Origin: Trichosphaerium sp. ATCC 40318
Taxonomy: Eukaryota; Discosea; Flabellinia; Trichosidae
Assembly: GCA_038496445.1 (NCBI GenBank)
Contig: JALMLS010000087.1
Span: 1 to 35,220 of the forward strand
DNA length: 35,220 nucleotides
Reading direction: 5' to 3'
The notes beneath the pieces were generated by a model. That model was given only the letters and a program-made list of their open reading frames with translations. It searched no databases and was not told the origin of the DNA. Each line of letters opens with the position of its first letter. The first letter of the stretch is position 1. The position numbers were made by a program, and so were the translations under genes. Of the stretch, positions 19,617 through 33,199 are shown piece after piece.

Positions 19617-19872
19617 CCAAAGCCACATGTACATTTTATTTAGCTAAAAAACCTTATTTTACAGATAATTCTTTGGCAATACTCTTCACATTATCAGTCT
19701 CATAATATGGTACTTTGACAGATGATTAGACCGATAAAAATATAAACAACATTTTCTCACATTTTTGAGAGTGGGAAACTACTAGGTCTGTTTCTTTTTC
19801 ACAAATGAAGGGTTTTAAGGAAATTTACTATTACAGTTTGTACAGTGTTTTTCGACATGGAATTTACCGGTT

Positions 19873-21567
19873 TTATGATTGGTACTTAACTTGTACCCTT
19901 CAATAGAGAGTTTGTATGTGTAAGTAATCCCCTTTTTTTTTTTATAAGCATGATTGTTGGTTTTTTTTTTACTTACCTCTGTTTCGCTCTTTTGCTTGAT
20001 GCATCTGAGAACTTCTTCCAATCCCACTCTTCATCTGGATACAAGTGTAATAAAATTCGAGGCCATTTCCTTACAAGACCAGGTGCACCAACATCAGTGA
20101 TATCTTGAGTTGAAACACGGTACCTTGTTGTATGTTTGTTAGTCAATAGTAAATCAGAAAATTTTGAGAAAGAACACAATGTGGTGTACCAGTCCTTCGG
20201 TTTTTGCAGATTTAATCGTTTCTTTATCTTGTTTAAAATTTTTACAATATTCCTTGTAGTTGCCCAATACATATTTGGCTTCTTACTAATCCAGAAAAAC
20301 AAGTGTCAAAAAAAAAAGATGAAACATGAAAAAAGTGTTTCCATGAAATATGCTGTGTACCTGAACTCTGAAGCTTGCCAGTTATAATCAGGATATACTG
20401 ATTTTAACATATAAGAAGGAGAATCATTATAACTAAATGAATAAGAAACTTGATAGTAAACAGTGAACTTGACAACAAAAACAGAAAAAATCGAAAATCA
20501 CTCTCCCTTAACGTACATCAGAAGAAGTGTCCTGCCACCTCTATTATTTATTGTTCCACATCTTATAGTATACCAATCATCTAGAGTTTTGAAATTAATA
20601 TCCTTGGCAACTCCGTTCAAGAATAAGCCTTGATTGTGTTTATCTTCCCACCATCCACCAGGCATGTTTCTGAACAAAATATAAGGTCACAAAGAAAATA
20701 CAAACACCGCACTCGAATCGCCATATTACCCATTCATACTCAGGGTAAGCATCCATCAGTGCAGCTGAATATGATCTATTGTATCTAAGGTTTACTTAGA
20801 CTATTCCAACAGGCTACAGCAGAAAAGTTCTTCCGGGATTTTTGGTACGTACTTGCCAATGAGCGACGAGTTTCCTTCAACAAGACACAAGCTAAACCCA
20901 CTCACTTTATACCAATCAGTCATTAGCATAACTTTTAATGTCACAGCCATATGTTCAAAATAAGCTCTAGAGTTCTTCCGTGTCCAACAATCAGTCGGCG
21001 TAAGTCTAGTTCCAAAAAAGTCAGTTAAACCATAATCGCATCAATCAGGCACAACAAAAACATTGTCACGTGATAAGCACGTTGATAGAAAGAAACAAGA
21101 AAAGTAAAGCTTCAACAATTAAAACTAAAGAGCGAAGAGTAAAGGCGTACTTGAACTTCCAAACTTGCCAATTGTAATTGCTGTAAATTGACATGAGAGC
21201 GGTTGGCATACAACCCTCGAACCTGCACCAAAACGTCTTTTTTAATTGTATAATCGGTACAAAGCGTAGCTTACAGCTTTAATAAAGCGGGTGGAGTGGC
21301 TTTGACCGTTTCTCGCTTCAATGTTGCTTTATCAACGTCATACCACCCCTCAGCTGTTTTCACGCCAAGATCTGTTGCCCAAGAGTCCATTTCCATTCGT
21401 TGGTTAGCGAGTATGTACGAACTGGCTGTAAAATTAGTTAGATTACCGCACACTACGTAATAGTTACTCTACAGACCATATTTTACAGTATTAACCGATT
21501 GTAATTTTGCAAGCTTTAAACGAGATTTTCTGGCGTTAAATGGGCCTATGCTCGATCTTCCAAGCAT
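19873..21567 (-). CDS. Tryptophan-module repeat protein 1 (four WY...YPxxxW modules)
   Basis: A minus-strand multi-exon gene. The proposed start at 21567 gives a basic, Ser-rich leader (MLGRSSIGPFNARKSRLK) that resembles a mitochondrial presequence. Then come four modules of about 70 residues, each with a WY near the start, a hydrophobic middle, (Y/H)-P-x-x-x-W and a closing W-(K/R)-F. Examples are EGWYDVDKATL...SNYNWQVWKF; TDWYKVSGFSL...AYPEYEWVIWRF; DDWYTIRCGTI...VYPDYNWQASEF; and KDWYRVSTQDI...LYPDEEWDWKKF. Introns often split the F-K codon after each module, and one splits the W of module 4 (donor GTACAC). It ends RVQVKYQS and TAA at 19873. Such Trp-rich repeats occur in many uncharacterised fungal and protist proteins; the function is unknown. 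It is the paralogue of 30326-32044. Confidence 0.65.
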
Positions 21568-21583
21568 AGAGAGCGGGTTAAAA

Positions 21584-21595
21584 CGCCGTACGGCG
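21584..21595. repeat. Perfect 12-bp palindrome
   Basis: CGCCGTACGGCG, in a locally GC-rich patch that continues with CGGCCG. It lies 17 bp upstream of the Trp-module gene 1 start codon. Possible dimeric factor-binding site. Confidence 0.5.
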
Positions 21596-22109
21596 CTATA
21601 CGGCCGGTTGTGGATAATTACTCAAAGTCAAACATCTTCTCAACATCAACTCTGACTTGCTGGTCCTAAACACTATCTTTACAACTTGTAGGCGCAGTCT
21701 TAACGTTTTTACTACATTTCAGCGTCTCATTCACTATTGGCTATAAAAATGGCGACAGCGGCGTTTAGACGCAAGTTTAGGCTAATATTCGGTTCATTGC
21801 ATGCATCTTTTTGCTGAGAAAATAGAGTCATTCAGTTACTTTTTTTATTTTATTTTCCTTCATGAACGGCAATTTGGATGAAAATTGATTTAAACGAAGT
21901 TGTGAAGATACCGTAATTATCGTATATGCGCTATTGTTTTAGTATGTTTCAAGCATGGAATTCCCGTAGCTCTCCAAACTCGAGAATTCTGTGTTTCTTG
22001 GTTTTTTTTTTTCTTCCAAAAATGATTTTCTGTTCACTGAGAATAGTAAACTTATTCGAATACTTTTAAGCCCAAATACAATCATATTATTAAACAATAA
22101 CAACCAACA

Positions 22110-22134
22110 CAACAACAACAACAACAACAACAAA
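22110..22134 (+). repeat. (CAA)n run in the probable actin 5' leader
   Basis: About eight CAA units ending 10 bases before the actin start codon. CAA-rich leaders are unstructured and often favour translation; here that is inference. Confidence 0.5.
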
Positions 22135-22143
22135 CTTCAAAAA

Positions 22144-23781
<1,638 letters not shown>

Positions 23782-24100
23782 ACTCAACTTGTAACAAAAA
23801 ACTACATAAAAAATAAATAGTTTTTTCACCTCAATATCAAGTACTTGCTTTTTTCTTCTTGTTTTCGGTTTTTATGTTCATTTCCATGAGTACCGTATTA
23901 ACACGGCCTATCAAAATATTATTAGGAAAGAATTCACGTGTGCAGAGGCGAAATTTTTGTGAAACTACTTGGTAGTAAGTGACAACAAAGAAAATTGATG
24001 GTTTTTTTTGGTATTTTTTTTTTTACTAAAGCTTCGTTGCGTTGCTGTGTTGCAACAAACAAGCATGTTGCTATTGTACAAAGAGATCAAAATATTGTGT
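23782..24100. other. Spacer between convergent genes
   Basis: 3' flanks of actin and the coiled-coil gene. It holds TTCACGTGTG at 23934 and an AATAAA-like AAATAAATAG about 25 bp after the actin stop. No gene. Confidence 0.5.
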
Positions 24101-25929
24101 TTAAGCATTTGTAGTATTAAAGAATGCATTTTTAAGGCGACCCAACGTAGTTGTATCCTAAAAGTAAACTTAGAAAAAAAAAAACATCAACAAAACTAAT
24201 GAGAGTTTTAAAGCAAAATCATCTTAAGCGTTGTGTCTTAAGGATTTTTAGTGAAATCCATACCTCAGCGCTCTTCTTCTGAGCAGCAGTAAGTTGAGCT
24301 TCTAACTTTTTGTTCTGTGCCTAAGAAGCAATTAACAAGAGTGCTGAATAAAAAATGCAGAAGTGTTGCTGATAGAAGTACAAAAAAAAAACTCACCTCC
24401 AGTTGTTTAACGCGTTTTTCAAGAGCACTGTTCTTTTTCTCCACACGCACCACATGAGCCTAAATGACATCAATACACAATAAAAAATAACAACAACGAA
24501 CGGAACTAAAAAGTTTCAAAAAAAAAGAAAAAGAAAATAAGTTGCTTACCTTAATGCTAGCAGAATGAAGTTCAAGTAACGCTGATATCTTTTGCGCTAA
24601 TGCGTCACTCTTATCATCAATTACAGGATGTCTATTTACATCGCTCACAGAAGAACCAGAAGAACTCTTACGCAATGTATCTTTCTTAGGTTCAACACGA
24701 CTAACTGCTTTCACAGCAGGCTTAGCCTTTACTACAGGCTTCACTTTCGCTACTGGTTTCACAGCGTCAGAGCTCTTACGAGATCCTGAATGGTTCGACG
24801 ATACTACACGTTTTGTACCATTATCTTTAGGAAGAGGCTAATAACATATAAGACTAGACACGAAGCACGTACGTGTCTCAAAAATATAAGAAAAAAAATA
24901 AGAAAAAAAAAAAATGTCTTTTCGAACACGTGTTCCTTGAAAGAATTTGTGAAATACCTCGATAGTATCAAGCAAGTTTGTCAAATCTTCAGGTTCAGGG
25001 ATAATATCATCACTCTTGGTAGAACCAAGAATAGGATCAACAAGAGGTAAAGTAGTAGCTGACGATGTTGAACCAGAAAGTTTTGAAGAAGGAGTGCTTC
25101 GAGGAAATTGTTCATTAGTCGCATTGGCATCAGGCGTCAACGGTAAAATAGTATCTGTAGTTGTAGCCTCAGGTGATATATCTCCATTATTACTGAATAA
25201 GTGACTTTCTATACAAGACAAGAAGTGTAAGTCGAGTTTCCAAAACGAACGTTTTTCAAAATTGCTTTTTTTTTGGACTTCATAATTTTTACGTTTGTTG
25301 TTTGTCAATCAGTACCTAGTGGTGTCTGTATAGGTAAAGCTGAATCACTCATGTACTCTGGCTTGTTTGCAGGCTAAAGTCAGGTTACTTGGCCGAGAAA
25401 ATAAGAAATTGCGACTCACCTTCATAGGCGTAACGTTAGGTGATCCTGACGCATCTAAAAGGGCGAAAAGAGGCATTGATACATTTCCAGGAGCCTTTTA
25501 AAGAAAATGAGTTAGCTACGTGTAGAAAATAGATTCTAACGAAGAAAAATCCTGTATAGGACTGTAGCTGGCATGAAAATAGCGACGTTAGCAATTTTGG
25601 GAGTTTTTGCCACAACAATGCGTTTTCGGTTCTCAAAAGTTATACCGTGGCAGATCTAGTAAGCGCTGCTGGTTTTTGTGGCGAGAAAGCCGCAGGTAGT
25701 GCAGATGGAGGTGTAGCTTCCTCTAATAAATGCGTTAAATACAGCGTTAACGTTTAACGTACTCTTTGGTGAGTCGAAGAAGCCTAAATCCTCGTGCTTG
25801 ATAATGGGTTCTTCTTCCTTTGGCTTTTGGAAGGGATCAAACTCCTGGAACGAGTTTCCTGCTCCTTGTTGTGCCGTATTTGAATCAAAAGGGTACAAGG
25901 AAGACAAACCACCTAGCGAATCTGCCATA
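24101..25929 (-). CDS. Disordered DPF-motif protein with C-terminal coiled coil
   Basis: A minus-strand gene with about nine exons, from ATG 25929 to TAA 24101 and roughly 330 residues. The N-terminus has short endocytic-type peptides (YPFDS, EFDPFQK, LGFFDSP). A long disordered part rich in Pro, Ser and Thr follows, with acidic stretches (DIIPEPEDLTNLLDTIE). Then comes a Lys-Pro-Val repeat (KPVAKVKPVVKAKPAVKA), then SDALAQKISALLELHSASI and a heptad coiled coil (EKKNSALEKRVKQLE, QNKKLEAQLTAAQKKS). The end is TLGRLKNAFFNTTNA. DPF peptides bind clathrin-adaptor appendages in known proteins, so an accessory role in endocytosis or membrane-cytoskeleton linkage is possible; this is inference. Neighbours are actin and a filamin-repeat gene. 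I do not recognise an orthologue. Confidence 0.65.
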
Positions 25930-26230
25930 ACTGCGTTTAAAGAGTTTACCAAGTGATTACTTGTTTAATTATACGAGAGAAACGCGTTAACAAAGCGAAA
26001 CAAGCGAAAACAAAGACCTTTTCAAGAGTCCATTTTGTTCTTCTTCACAGAATTTTTTCAAACCAAAAACTGGCCAGTATCTCAACTACCTTCCTCCCGT
26101 TATGACTCATTATCAAGAACAACGCTACTCAGTACTGAAGCAAAGCTTTTTAACACAATACAAAGCCAAGAAAATACAGTACAAGAATGAACAAACAAAA
26201 CCCAAAAATAGGAGTGTCTTTTTCAGTCGT
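25930..26230. other. Spacer upstream of the coiled-coil gene
   Basis: Promoter side of the coiled-coil gene and 3' flank of the filamin-MORN gene. No other gene supported; the 62-codon plus frame at 26102 lacks protein-like composition. Confidence 0.45.
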
Positions 26231-29200
26231 TTAAGACTTTGGCACGTTAACGGTAAATGGAGATCCATTTATGTGCCCCTTTTCACGTGACATCTTCTTA
26301 CGTGCAACAACAGATACTTTATAAGCACCTTCCACCTTAGGTTTCCAAGTAACCTCAAACTTTCCTTCACCTTTAAAAAAAAAAAGTCAAAAAAAAGTTC
26401 AAACAAAATCGCTGGTCGCTGCTCGTACCCTTGTCGTCTATACTCTTACGAGCATATCTTGGTCCTTTAATCTCAACATCGAGCTTATACTCTGATACTT
26501 TAAAAGGGTTACCAAGTTGGTCATTGATTTGAATGATAAAGACATTCTGCTCTTGGACTTTAACCTTGTCTTCGTCCTAGAAAAAAAAAGTTAATTTCAA
26601 TCGTTACTGTTACACCTTTGAAGTACTCACCAAACCATCACCAGAAAGTGTTGACTCCTCAAAAGATACATCGAGTACATCATCACTTGCATCTTTATCC
26701 CTAGGTGTTTTTTTATCCTGTCTAGGTGTCTTATCCTTCTTTAAAGCTTTAGCTTCTTTTTTCTTCTTTTTAGCTTCCGCAGCTTCTTCTTTTTTTTTTG
26801 CTTTTGCTGCAATCTTTGCAGCTTCTTTACTCTGTTTAAGAGCTCTTGCTGATTCCTTCTTTTCTTTGGCATACTCTTTCTTATCTCTAGCAGAGTCTGA
26901 AGACTTAATACTAGACCTAGAACTCTTGCTCGTTAACGTCTTCTCATCTTTTACTGCTTTTACTGGAAGCGGCGAGACTTTAGTCTCAGCAACCTGTTGA
27001 GCCTTTACTGGTCCAGCGGGCTTTGGTATCGGCTTGTTAGACGCTTGAGGAGGTGCTGGTACACCAGCAGGCCTCTTAACATTAAATCGAACGACATCGC
27101 TGCCTGTTTGAAAAAAGTTTTCGTTAGTGCTTATTTCTAAGTATTTTATGCGCTTCTTTCGTACCTCTTACTTCAAAGGCTATTGGCCAAAAAACAGGTG
27201 CACCTTGATGAGTGATAGAAAGAAAGAATAACCCATTGGAAATAGGTTTAGTATATTCTATATCAAAAGTGCCGTCCTCTACGCATTATTAGAAAAACGA
27301 CCGAAAAAGCAACTATGATGGTATCGTGCCATTATCAAAAATGTCGGTTGAGATTTCTTGTGGTCCACGGATACGAACTTTAATGCTAGACTCTTTCAAA
27401 GGTACAGATTTACCTATAAAGGAGTGTGAATAAATCGAGGAGCTATTAAGAATAAAGGAAACTAACCTGATGCATCCTTAGCATCTATTGTAAATACTTG
27501 TAGAGATCCAGCAACAAATGGTTTTCCCCACATACCATCACCAGAGATGGTTTCATTAGTAGCAATAGATAAAGGTTTTTGCACAGCTCTCTTAACAGGT
27601 GCAGAAGCAGCAGGCCGTCTCTAATCAAAGCAAAAACATTAGCAAAAAATAAAAAAGGAAGGCAGAATAAGCACGTACGCCTCCGGCTTTTTTTCTAGAT
27701 ACACTCCCTGCACGCTGTACAAACTTCTTCCTTGCAGGAGGCCGAACAGCTTGCTTCTTCTTAGAAGGACTTGGTACTCTCCTTGCTGGTTCTGGTGTAT
27801 AGACACGAGGTGTTGTAGATTGCGAACGTGTTGGTTTAGTCTCAGTCTTTGGTGGACCTCTTGGAGTTGTTTCTATGATTTTTGGTGGTTCTGATGCTTG
27901 TATAGGCTCAATTTTTGGAACCTCAACCTCCATCTCTTCATCACGGACACCTTCCTTGAAAATACCGCTCCACAGAATAGATCCATCATAATAGAACAAT
28001 GCACCCTTTCCATGACGTTTACCTTGAAAAAAAAACTTATAAGTTTCCTCCTGAAACTTCTACTACGGAAACAGCGATTTCAACAAGTTTGTGTGTTGGT
28101 TACGTACCTGCATTGAGTTCACCTACATACCAACGCTTGGTATTTTGGTAGTATTCTACACCTTCACCATCCCAGTGACCTTCTTTCCAATCACCTTCGT
28201 ACCACTTATTCTTACCACCAACAAAGTACGCAACACCCTTGCCATGGCGTTTATTATTTGCGTAAGTACCGCTGTATTTTGTGGTACCATCCATGAAGTA
28301 CTCATTACCCTTTGAAACAATCGTTAGATAAGCGTATTGCAGTGCAAACACTGAAACTTTCAAAGAGCATGTGAGAAACAAAAAAAAAGTCGAAGCTGCT
28401 AATTACCTTGCCATGCCACTGACTATCCTTAAAATCACCATGGTATATTTTCGTGTATCCATCCTTTTGATAGCTAGCACCTGCACCTTCGAATTTTCCT
28501 TTCTAAGCAAAGAGTAAGAAGGCATTGCTTCCGTCCTAAATAACTTACCACAAATGCTCCAGCAAACCTCTTCTTAGCTCCAGAATCTTGATAGAATATC
28601 ACACCATTACCGTGGAACATTCCTTCAATAAAATCCCCCTAAGGAAGTTACCTGTTAGACATCACGTGATTTTTATTGTATCAAAAAAATTCTAAATTGA
28701 TCACACGTACTTCATACCACTTACTACGATCTTGAAAATACATAACACCTTGACCATGTTTCAACCCGTTTTTAAATAGTCCCTACAAATCATGTTTTAG
28801 CACAAGTGATTCTCTAGTAATTGCGAGCCATCACGTGGTAAAAAAAACCTAATTTTATCCGTTTCGTAATAAAACAAGTCTGTCAATCTGGCTCGATGAC
28901 AAACAAGCCAAATACAAGATGGTAAAAATTAAATAGGTAACATCTACATACCTTGTAAAACGGTACGCCATCTTTGTAATACTCAACACCTTCGCCGTCC
29001 CACTTACCATCTTTCCACTCTCCAATATATTTCTTCTTTCCAACTTTCTCAGAGTAGTACAATATCCCTGTACCAGTCCAATTGGCATTCTCATCGAATG
29101 AACCTAATCACAGTTACTATATTATCCATGCTGAACAAAAGACGAAACCAAAAGAGGTTGGGTAGTGGCAATACCTTCAACACCTTGGAAATCTCGATTT

Positions 29201-30067
29201 TCTTTTTTAGCGAAATTCTCGAAGTGTTCTGTAATCTAAACGCTGTAAGTTTGTTTATGACGTTGCACAATATTTAATTATATTCCCCAGTACCAAGAAT
29301 AATAAAAATAGATTGATAATAATAAAATAAAACGTACTGTTATGTCAGGATTAAATTTGTAAATATTATCAACTTGATCTCTTTTTAAAGGCACATTGTA
29401 CACCTGTACTTGCTTTAAAATATCATTTACTTTCAGTTCAATAGCAGAAGCTTCTTCATCTATACGCCAAGTGAGTTACAAAACAATAATAACAACGACA
29501 GTAGAAGAAAACGCGAACAAATCGATGGACAAGTATTGACTTGGAAAAAATTTGTTGTATTACGAAAAGAGCTCTAGCGTACCATCCGTAACTTCACCAA
29601 CTGTCATAATGATAGGACTAATATACACATGTCTCTTCTTTACTTTGATGTGTATTTCATACTTTCCAAGTGCTGGTGGCGTCCATTCAACATCAAAAGA
29701 GTTGTCGTCGTTGTCAAAAATTTCTACGTCAACCTTTTCTATTACAAGCTTCAGTTAGTTGAACTACCGCGTTTACATTGTCTTTATACGCTACCTGGTC
29801 CTTTTATAAATACTTCTAACTGTTTCTCACTAGCGCCTGTAGGTTTTTAGGTTAAAAAAAGACTATTTTGCTACAACGACGTCTTGTGTACCAATATCGC
29901 TTCCTTTGAACGTTATTGTAAATATACCCAACTCTTTAACATTAACTTTCGTTTGGTCAATACCTGGACCTTCCACTTCGCTGGGAGAGCATCTACGATG
30001 TATTTAGGGGGTCATATCCAAAAAAAGAATAATTAATTACGTACTCTCCTCTTACAGGTCTACTCAT
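26231..30067 (-). CDS. Filamin-repeat / MORN-repeat multidomain protein
   Basis: A minus-strand gene of about 18 exons, from ATG 30067 to TAA 26231, roughly 850-900 residues. The order is: an N-terminal filamin (Ig-like) repeat (CSPSEVEGPGID, VEIFDNDDNSFDVEWTPP, GKYEIHIKVKKRHV); an acidic linker; and about nine MORN repeats (WTGTGILYYSE, YIGEWKDGKWDGEGVEYY, GLFKNGLKHGQGVMYF, YEGDWKEGHWDGEGVEYY). Next is a Pro/Lys-rich disordered stretch, then a second filamin repeat (SGDGMWGKPFVAG, DGTFDIEYTKP). A long Ala/Lys/Glu-rich probable helix (KKEEAAEAKKKKKEAKALKK) follows, and then a last filamin repeat (YKLDVEIKGPRYA, GKFEVTWKPKVEGAYKV, INGSPFTVNVP). Filamin repeats link actin and membrane proteins and MORN repeats bind membranes or scaffolds, so it may anchor actin at membranes. 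No actin-binding CH domains are present. One intron (donor at about 27285) has a GC donor. Confidence 0.8.
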
Positions 30068-30325
30068 GTTGCAATATACGAACCAACAACTGAGAAGGCC
30101 GAGTAGTAACGTAAACTGCGAACGGTCAAAAAATAACTGTAAATAAGTCTAAATAGTTCTTAGCCCGGTTAATTTCGTAAACGATACTACCGAGAGTATT
30201 CTAAAAGATAATAGCGCCTATAAAAGAACAATATCGTTTTTTTTGAATAAACGCTCCAAACGATCATCAAAAAACCTTGGAACGCCGTTAAAGACATTCT
30301 ACCTATTAATTCAATACCAATAACC
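30068..30325. promoter_or_regulatory. Divergent promoter region, filamin-MORN gene and Trp-module gene 2
   Basis: 258 bp between two divergent start codons, AT-rich, without a clear TATA box or CACGTG. A shared promoter is inferred from position only. Confidence 0.35.
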
Positions 30326-32044
30326 ATGATACCAAAACTCACAACCGCAAATGCAATAAGCGTACCATCTAGAACTAAAACTAGCTACAAACAAACGGCA
30401 ACAACTCAAATGCGGCATAACCACATACACCGCCTGCGCCAACGCACAAAAACCTACCCAGCCAGAGGAGCAACAAATACAACGTATGTTTATACACTAC
30501 CGGTAACGATTAAGGGTTTTATAGACTTGCAAGGTCTCCCAGAGACATTTTCGAGTACGCTTCAGAAATAATGCAAATTAAAGACTTGTCTCAATGGTAC
30601 AACGTATGTGGAAGAGATTTGTTCAAGTTACTTGGTCCTAATATTTTGTACGACAAAAATGAAGTTTTTTGATCAAAATCACGTGATTTTAAGCTTCCAC
30701 TGCTAATATCCTTTAGATGGAATTTTAACGACTCTTTGACAGCTGCGTTATCAGTGGCATATAGTGACTATAGATGGGAAGGATGGCGCTTCAAGTACGT
30801 CTGTTAATGTGTTTTTTTTCTCAAAAGTTTTTTTTTCTTTTTTTTATTACCTTTTTGATGTCTTTATTGTTCGACGTGTCTAATGTATGTTGCGTATAGG
30901 ATAGTGCCTAAGAATGGTTGGGATGATAGGTATAATAGAAAACAAATATTTGAGTACATCGCAAAGGTGTGTAATGTAAAAATCATTGATGACTGGTATA
31001 AAGTTTACTTTCATCAATTTCTTCACTACGGAGGTGCTGGCATAACGTAAGAAATTGTAAATTCTTCCTCAAAAATGTTTTCTCTAATGCGTATTGTTAT
31101 CAATAGAAATCACTATGCTGGATCATTATCGAATGGTTTGAAAGACATTTATCCGCATATCGAGTGGCAAGATTTCAAGTTTGTGTACGACAAAAAATAC
31201 AAGATTTCTTTAATGACTTTATGGCGTTGTACTTGTCAATATTGATTTGCTGACATATACCTTAGGAGCGTACCAAAGAACCACTGGCATTCGAAGAAGA
31301 ACCAAAGAGAAATGATAGAACATATTGCCGAGTTAGAAGAGATTAAGGACTTGTCAGAGTGGTACAAAATCTCATCTAAAACAATTATTAACCGTGGAGG
31401 CTTCTCAGCTATGTATGTCACTTTATACACTCTAAATTATTTTCTTACACTTTTAGTGGATGCTATGGTGGGTCTATATCAGCTTGCTTGGCAGCTTTGT
31501 ATCCACAAAACTCTTGGAAACCTTGGTTGTTTGTGTACGTTTTTTTTTTTCCAAAATACATACTCACAACATACCTCCAGTAATCCACCGAAGAATTTTT
31601 GGCATAAAATAGAACACCAACACCAGTTCTTAACCTCAGTAAAAGAGAAGCTGAATATAACGACCGCTAGTGGCTGGTACGCTAAATTCTTTCACGAAAA
31701 AAATAAATTAAGTGTATTTTTCTTTAGGTATAATACGCGTGTGAGTGAACTTATGAGCCTTGGTGCTACACCAATTCTTACAAGGTATTGGCCATATGCA
31801 TTACAGCATGTACACACTGAGTTTAATTGGGAGTGGCATAAGTTCTTATCTCATCGTGGAAGACAAAAGTATGTTTTGGTTGGTTTATAAAACTGTTTTT
31901 TCTTCGTCTTTTTTTCTTGGTTTGACGTTAATGTTTAGGTTTATGATACAGTGTCTAGGAGAGGTATTTCCAGGGAGTAAACTAGAGTTGTCAAAATTTA
32001 GAACAAGACATGTTGCACTTACAGGATCACTGACTATGCCATAA
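30326..32044 (+). CDS. Tryptophan-module repeat protein 2 (four WY...W modules)
   Basis: A plus-strand gene with about nine exons, ATG 30326 to TAA 32044. The N-terminus is basic and Thr-rich, without acidic residues for about 55 codons, resembling an organelle presequence. Then RDIFEYASEIMQ leads into four modules: LSQWYNVCGRDLF...YSDYRWEGWRF; IDDWYKVYFHQFL...YPHIEWQDF; LSEWYKISSKTII...YPQNSWKPWLF; and ASGWYNTRVSELM...TEFNWEWHKF. Each is followed by a (V/N)P(P)KN(F/H/G)W-type linker (VPKNGW, VPKNHW, PPKNFW). Introns fall after the module-closing F-K and inside the WY of module 4, exactly as in the paralogue at 19873-21567. The two genes therefore descend from one repeat-bearing ancestor. The function is unknown. 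TCACGTGA lies in its second intron (30679). Confidence 0.7.
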
Positions 32045-32865
32045 ACAACGTAAATCCAAGGTTGCAAAAATTTGGATCGATCCAGACCTTTGCAAATTGT
32101 ACGTTTCACCTTTCCGAGCCTGAGGGTATCTGTGTGAAATAGGCAAATATGGGTCCAAGCAAAACACGATAGCATACAACCGTAACAACCAATGTGTTGT
32201 GCATACTGAAAAAACAAACCAAAGGCTAAAACACAAACCACAGTGACATTTACAAGAAAGCATTAGCAAAGAGCTATGATAAAGGAAACTCCAAGTTACT
32301 TATTTGGCAGAAAGTGTTGAGAAAGGTAGTACTTAGATTGTCGGTTTTCTATTGATGAGATCAAAGATTTTTATCATCAATTAAAGAAGTGCTTGAAAAC
32401 AGAACAAACATCTCACATCCATTAAATAAAATTTATTGGTTTTTTTCATAAAGGTTGTTTTTTTTTACAATGTTGCCTTTCTGTTTGTGATTTTCCTGAA
32501 ATCAATATGAATTAAGTAGGATTGTCTTTTTGGCTTGTCTTTCTCTATTGTAAAATTAAAAGGGTTATAAGTATTTCATGCTACTAGTTTATTGGCAATA
32601 CAACTTTTTTAAGGCAAGTTGTTTTTTTTTTTTTGTAGCCTTCAAGGTGATTCAAATCGAATCCTATGTTTTTCATGTTGAAATCCATTTTGAAATTGGT
32701 ACTGTTGTATGTACACATGTACACAGTGAAAAGATTTGAAATAAAGGAAAAAAAATAAACAGGTTGTAACTATAGCCGGTAGTGTTCCTATCATTTAAAT
32801 GAATTTGGAATGGGAAAAAAAAAGTAATTACTGTTATTACAAGTCTGGTGTAATATATCAGTTTT
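32045..32865. other. Spacer, no gene seen
   Basis: AT-rich DNA with several T-tracts. It contains a small inverted repeat (TTGATGA...TCATCAA at about 32352-32376) and, near 32060-32097, the paired phrases GTTGCAAAAATTTGG and CCTTTGCAAATTG. Minus-strand frames here overlap the last exon of the Trp-module gene and are shadows. Confidence 0.45.
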
Positions 32866-33139
32866 TGGTATATACCACTTTTATACCACTTTTTTATACC
32901 AGTTTTTTATGGTATATACAAAAAAAAGTGGTATATTTTGAAAAAATACCAAAAAAAGTGGTATATTGACCCAAATATACCAACAATATACCAAAAAAAC
33001 AGGTATAAAAACAGAAAATATACCACTTTTTGTAGAAAAAAAAATATACCCTTTTTATACCACTTTTTTAGGTATATACCACTTACCACTTTTTTTATAC
33101 CAGTTTTTCATGGTATACCACTCTTATATACCACTTTAT
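32866..33139. repeat. TATACCACTTTTT / AAAAAGTGGTATA repeat block 1
   Basis: About a dozen copies of a 10-13-bp unit, GTGGTATA(TACC) or its complement, separated by A- or T-runs. Because GGTATATACC is itself palindromic, the units face both ways and the block can form many alternative hairpins. Confidence 0.7.
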
Positions 33140-33199
33140 GCTTACTTATAGTACACCTGCAATTCAAAAATACACTTTATTTAATACACAGTTTGTGAG

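Larger units (their letters stand above)
21568..22143. promoter_or_regulatory. Divergent promoter region between Trp-module gene 1 and actin
   Basis: 576 bp between two divergent start codons. It contains a perfect 12-bp palindrome (21584-21595), a CTATAAAAATGGCGACAGCG segment at about 21741 with a 22-codon ORF (MATAAFRRKFRLIFGSLHA), and a (CAA)n run directly before the actin ATG. No CACGTG. Confidence 0.5.

Noticed and set aside
31885-32241. Minus-strand ORF of 118 codons, Cys/Phe-rich
   Set aside because: It covers the last exon of Trp-module gene 2 antisense and has no splice or promoter support.
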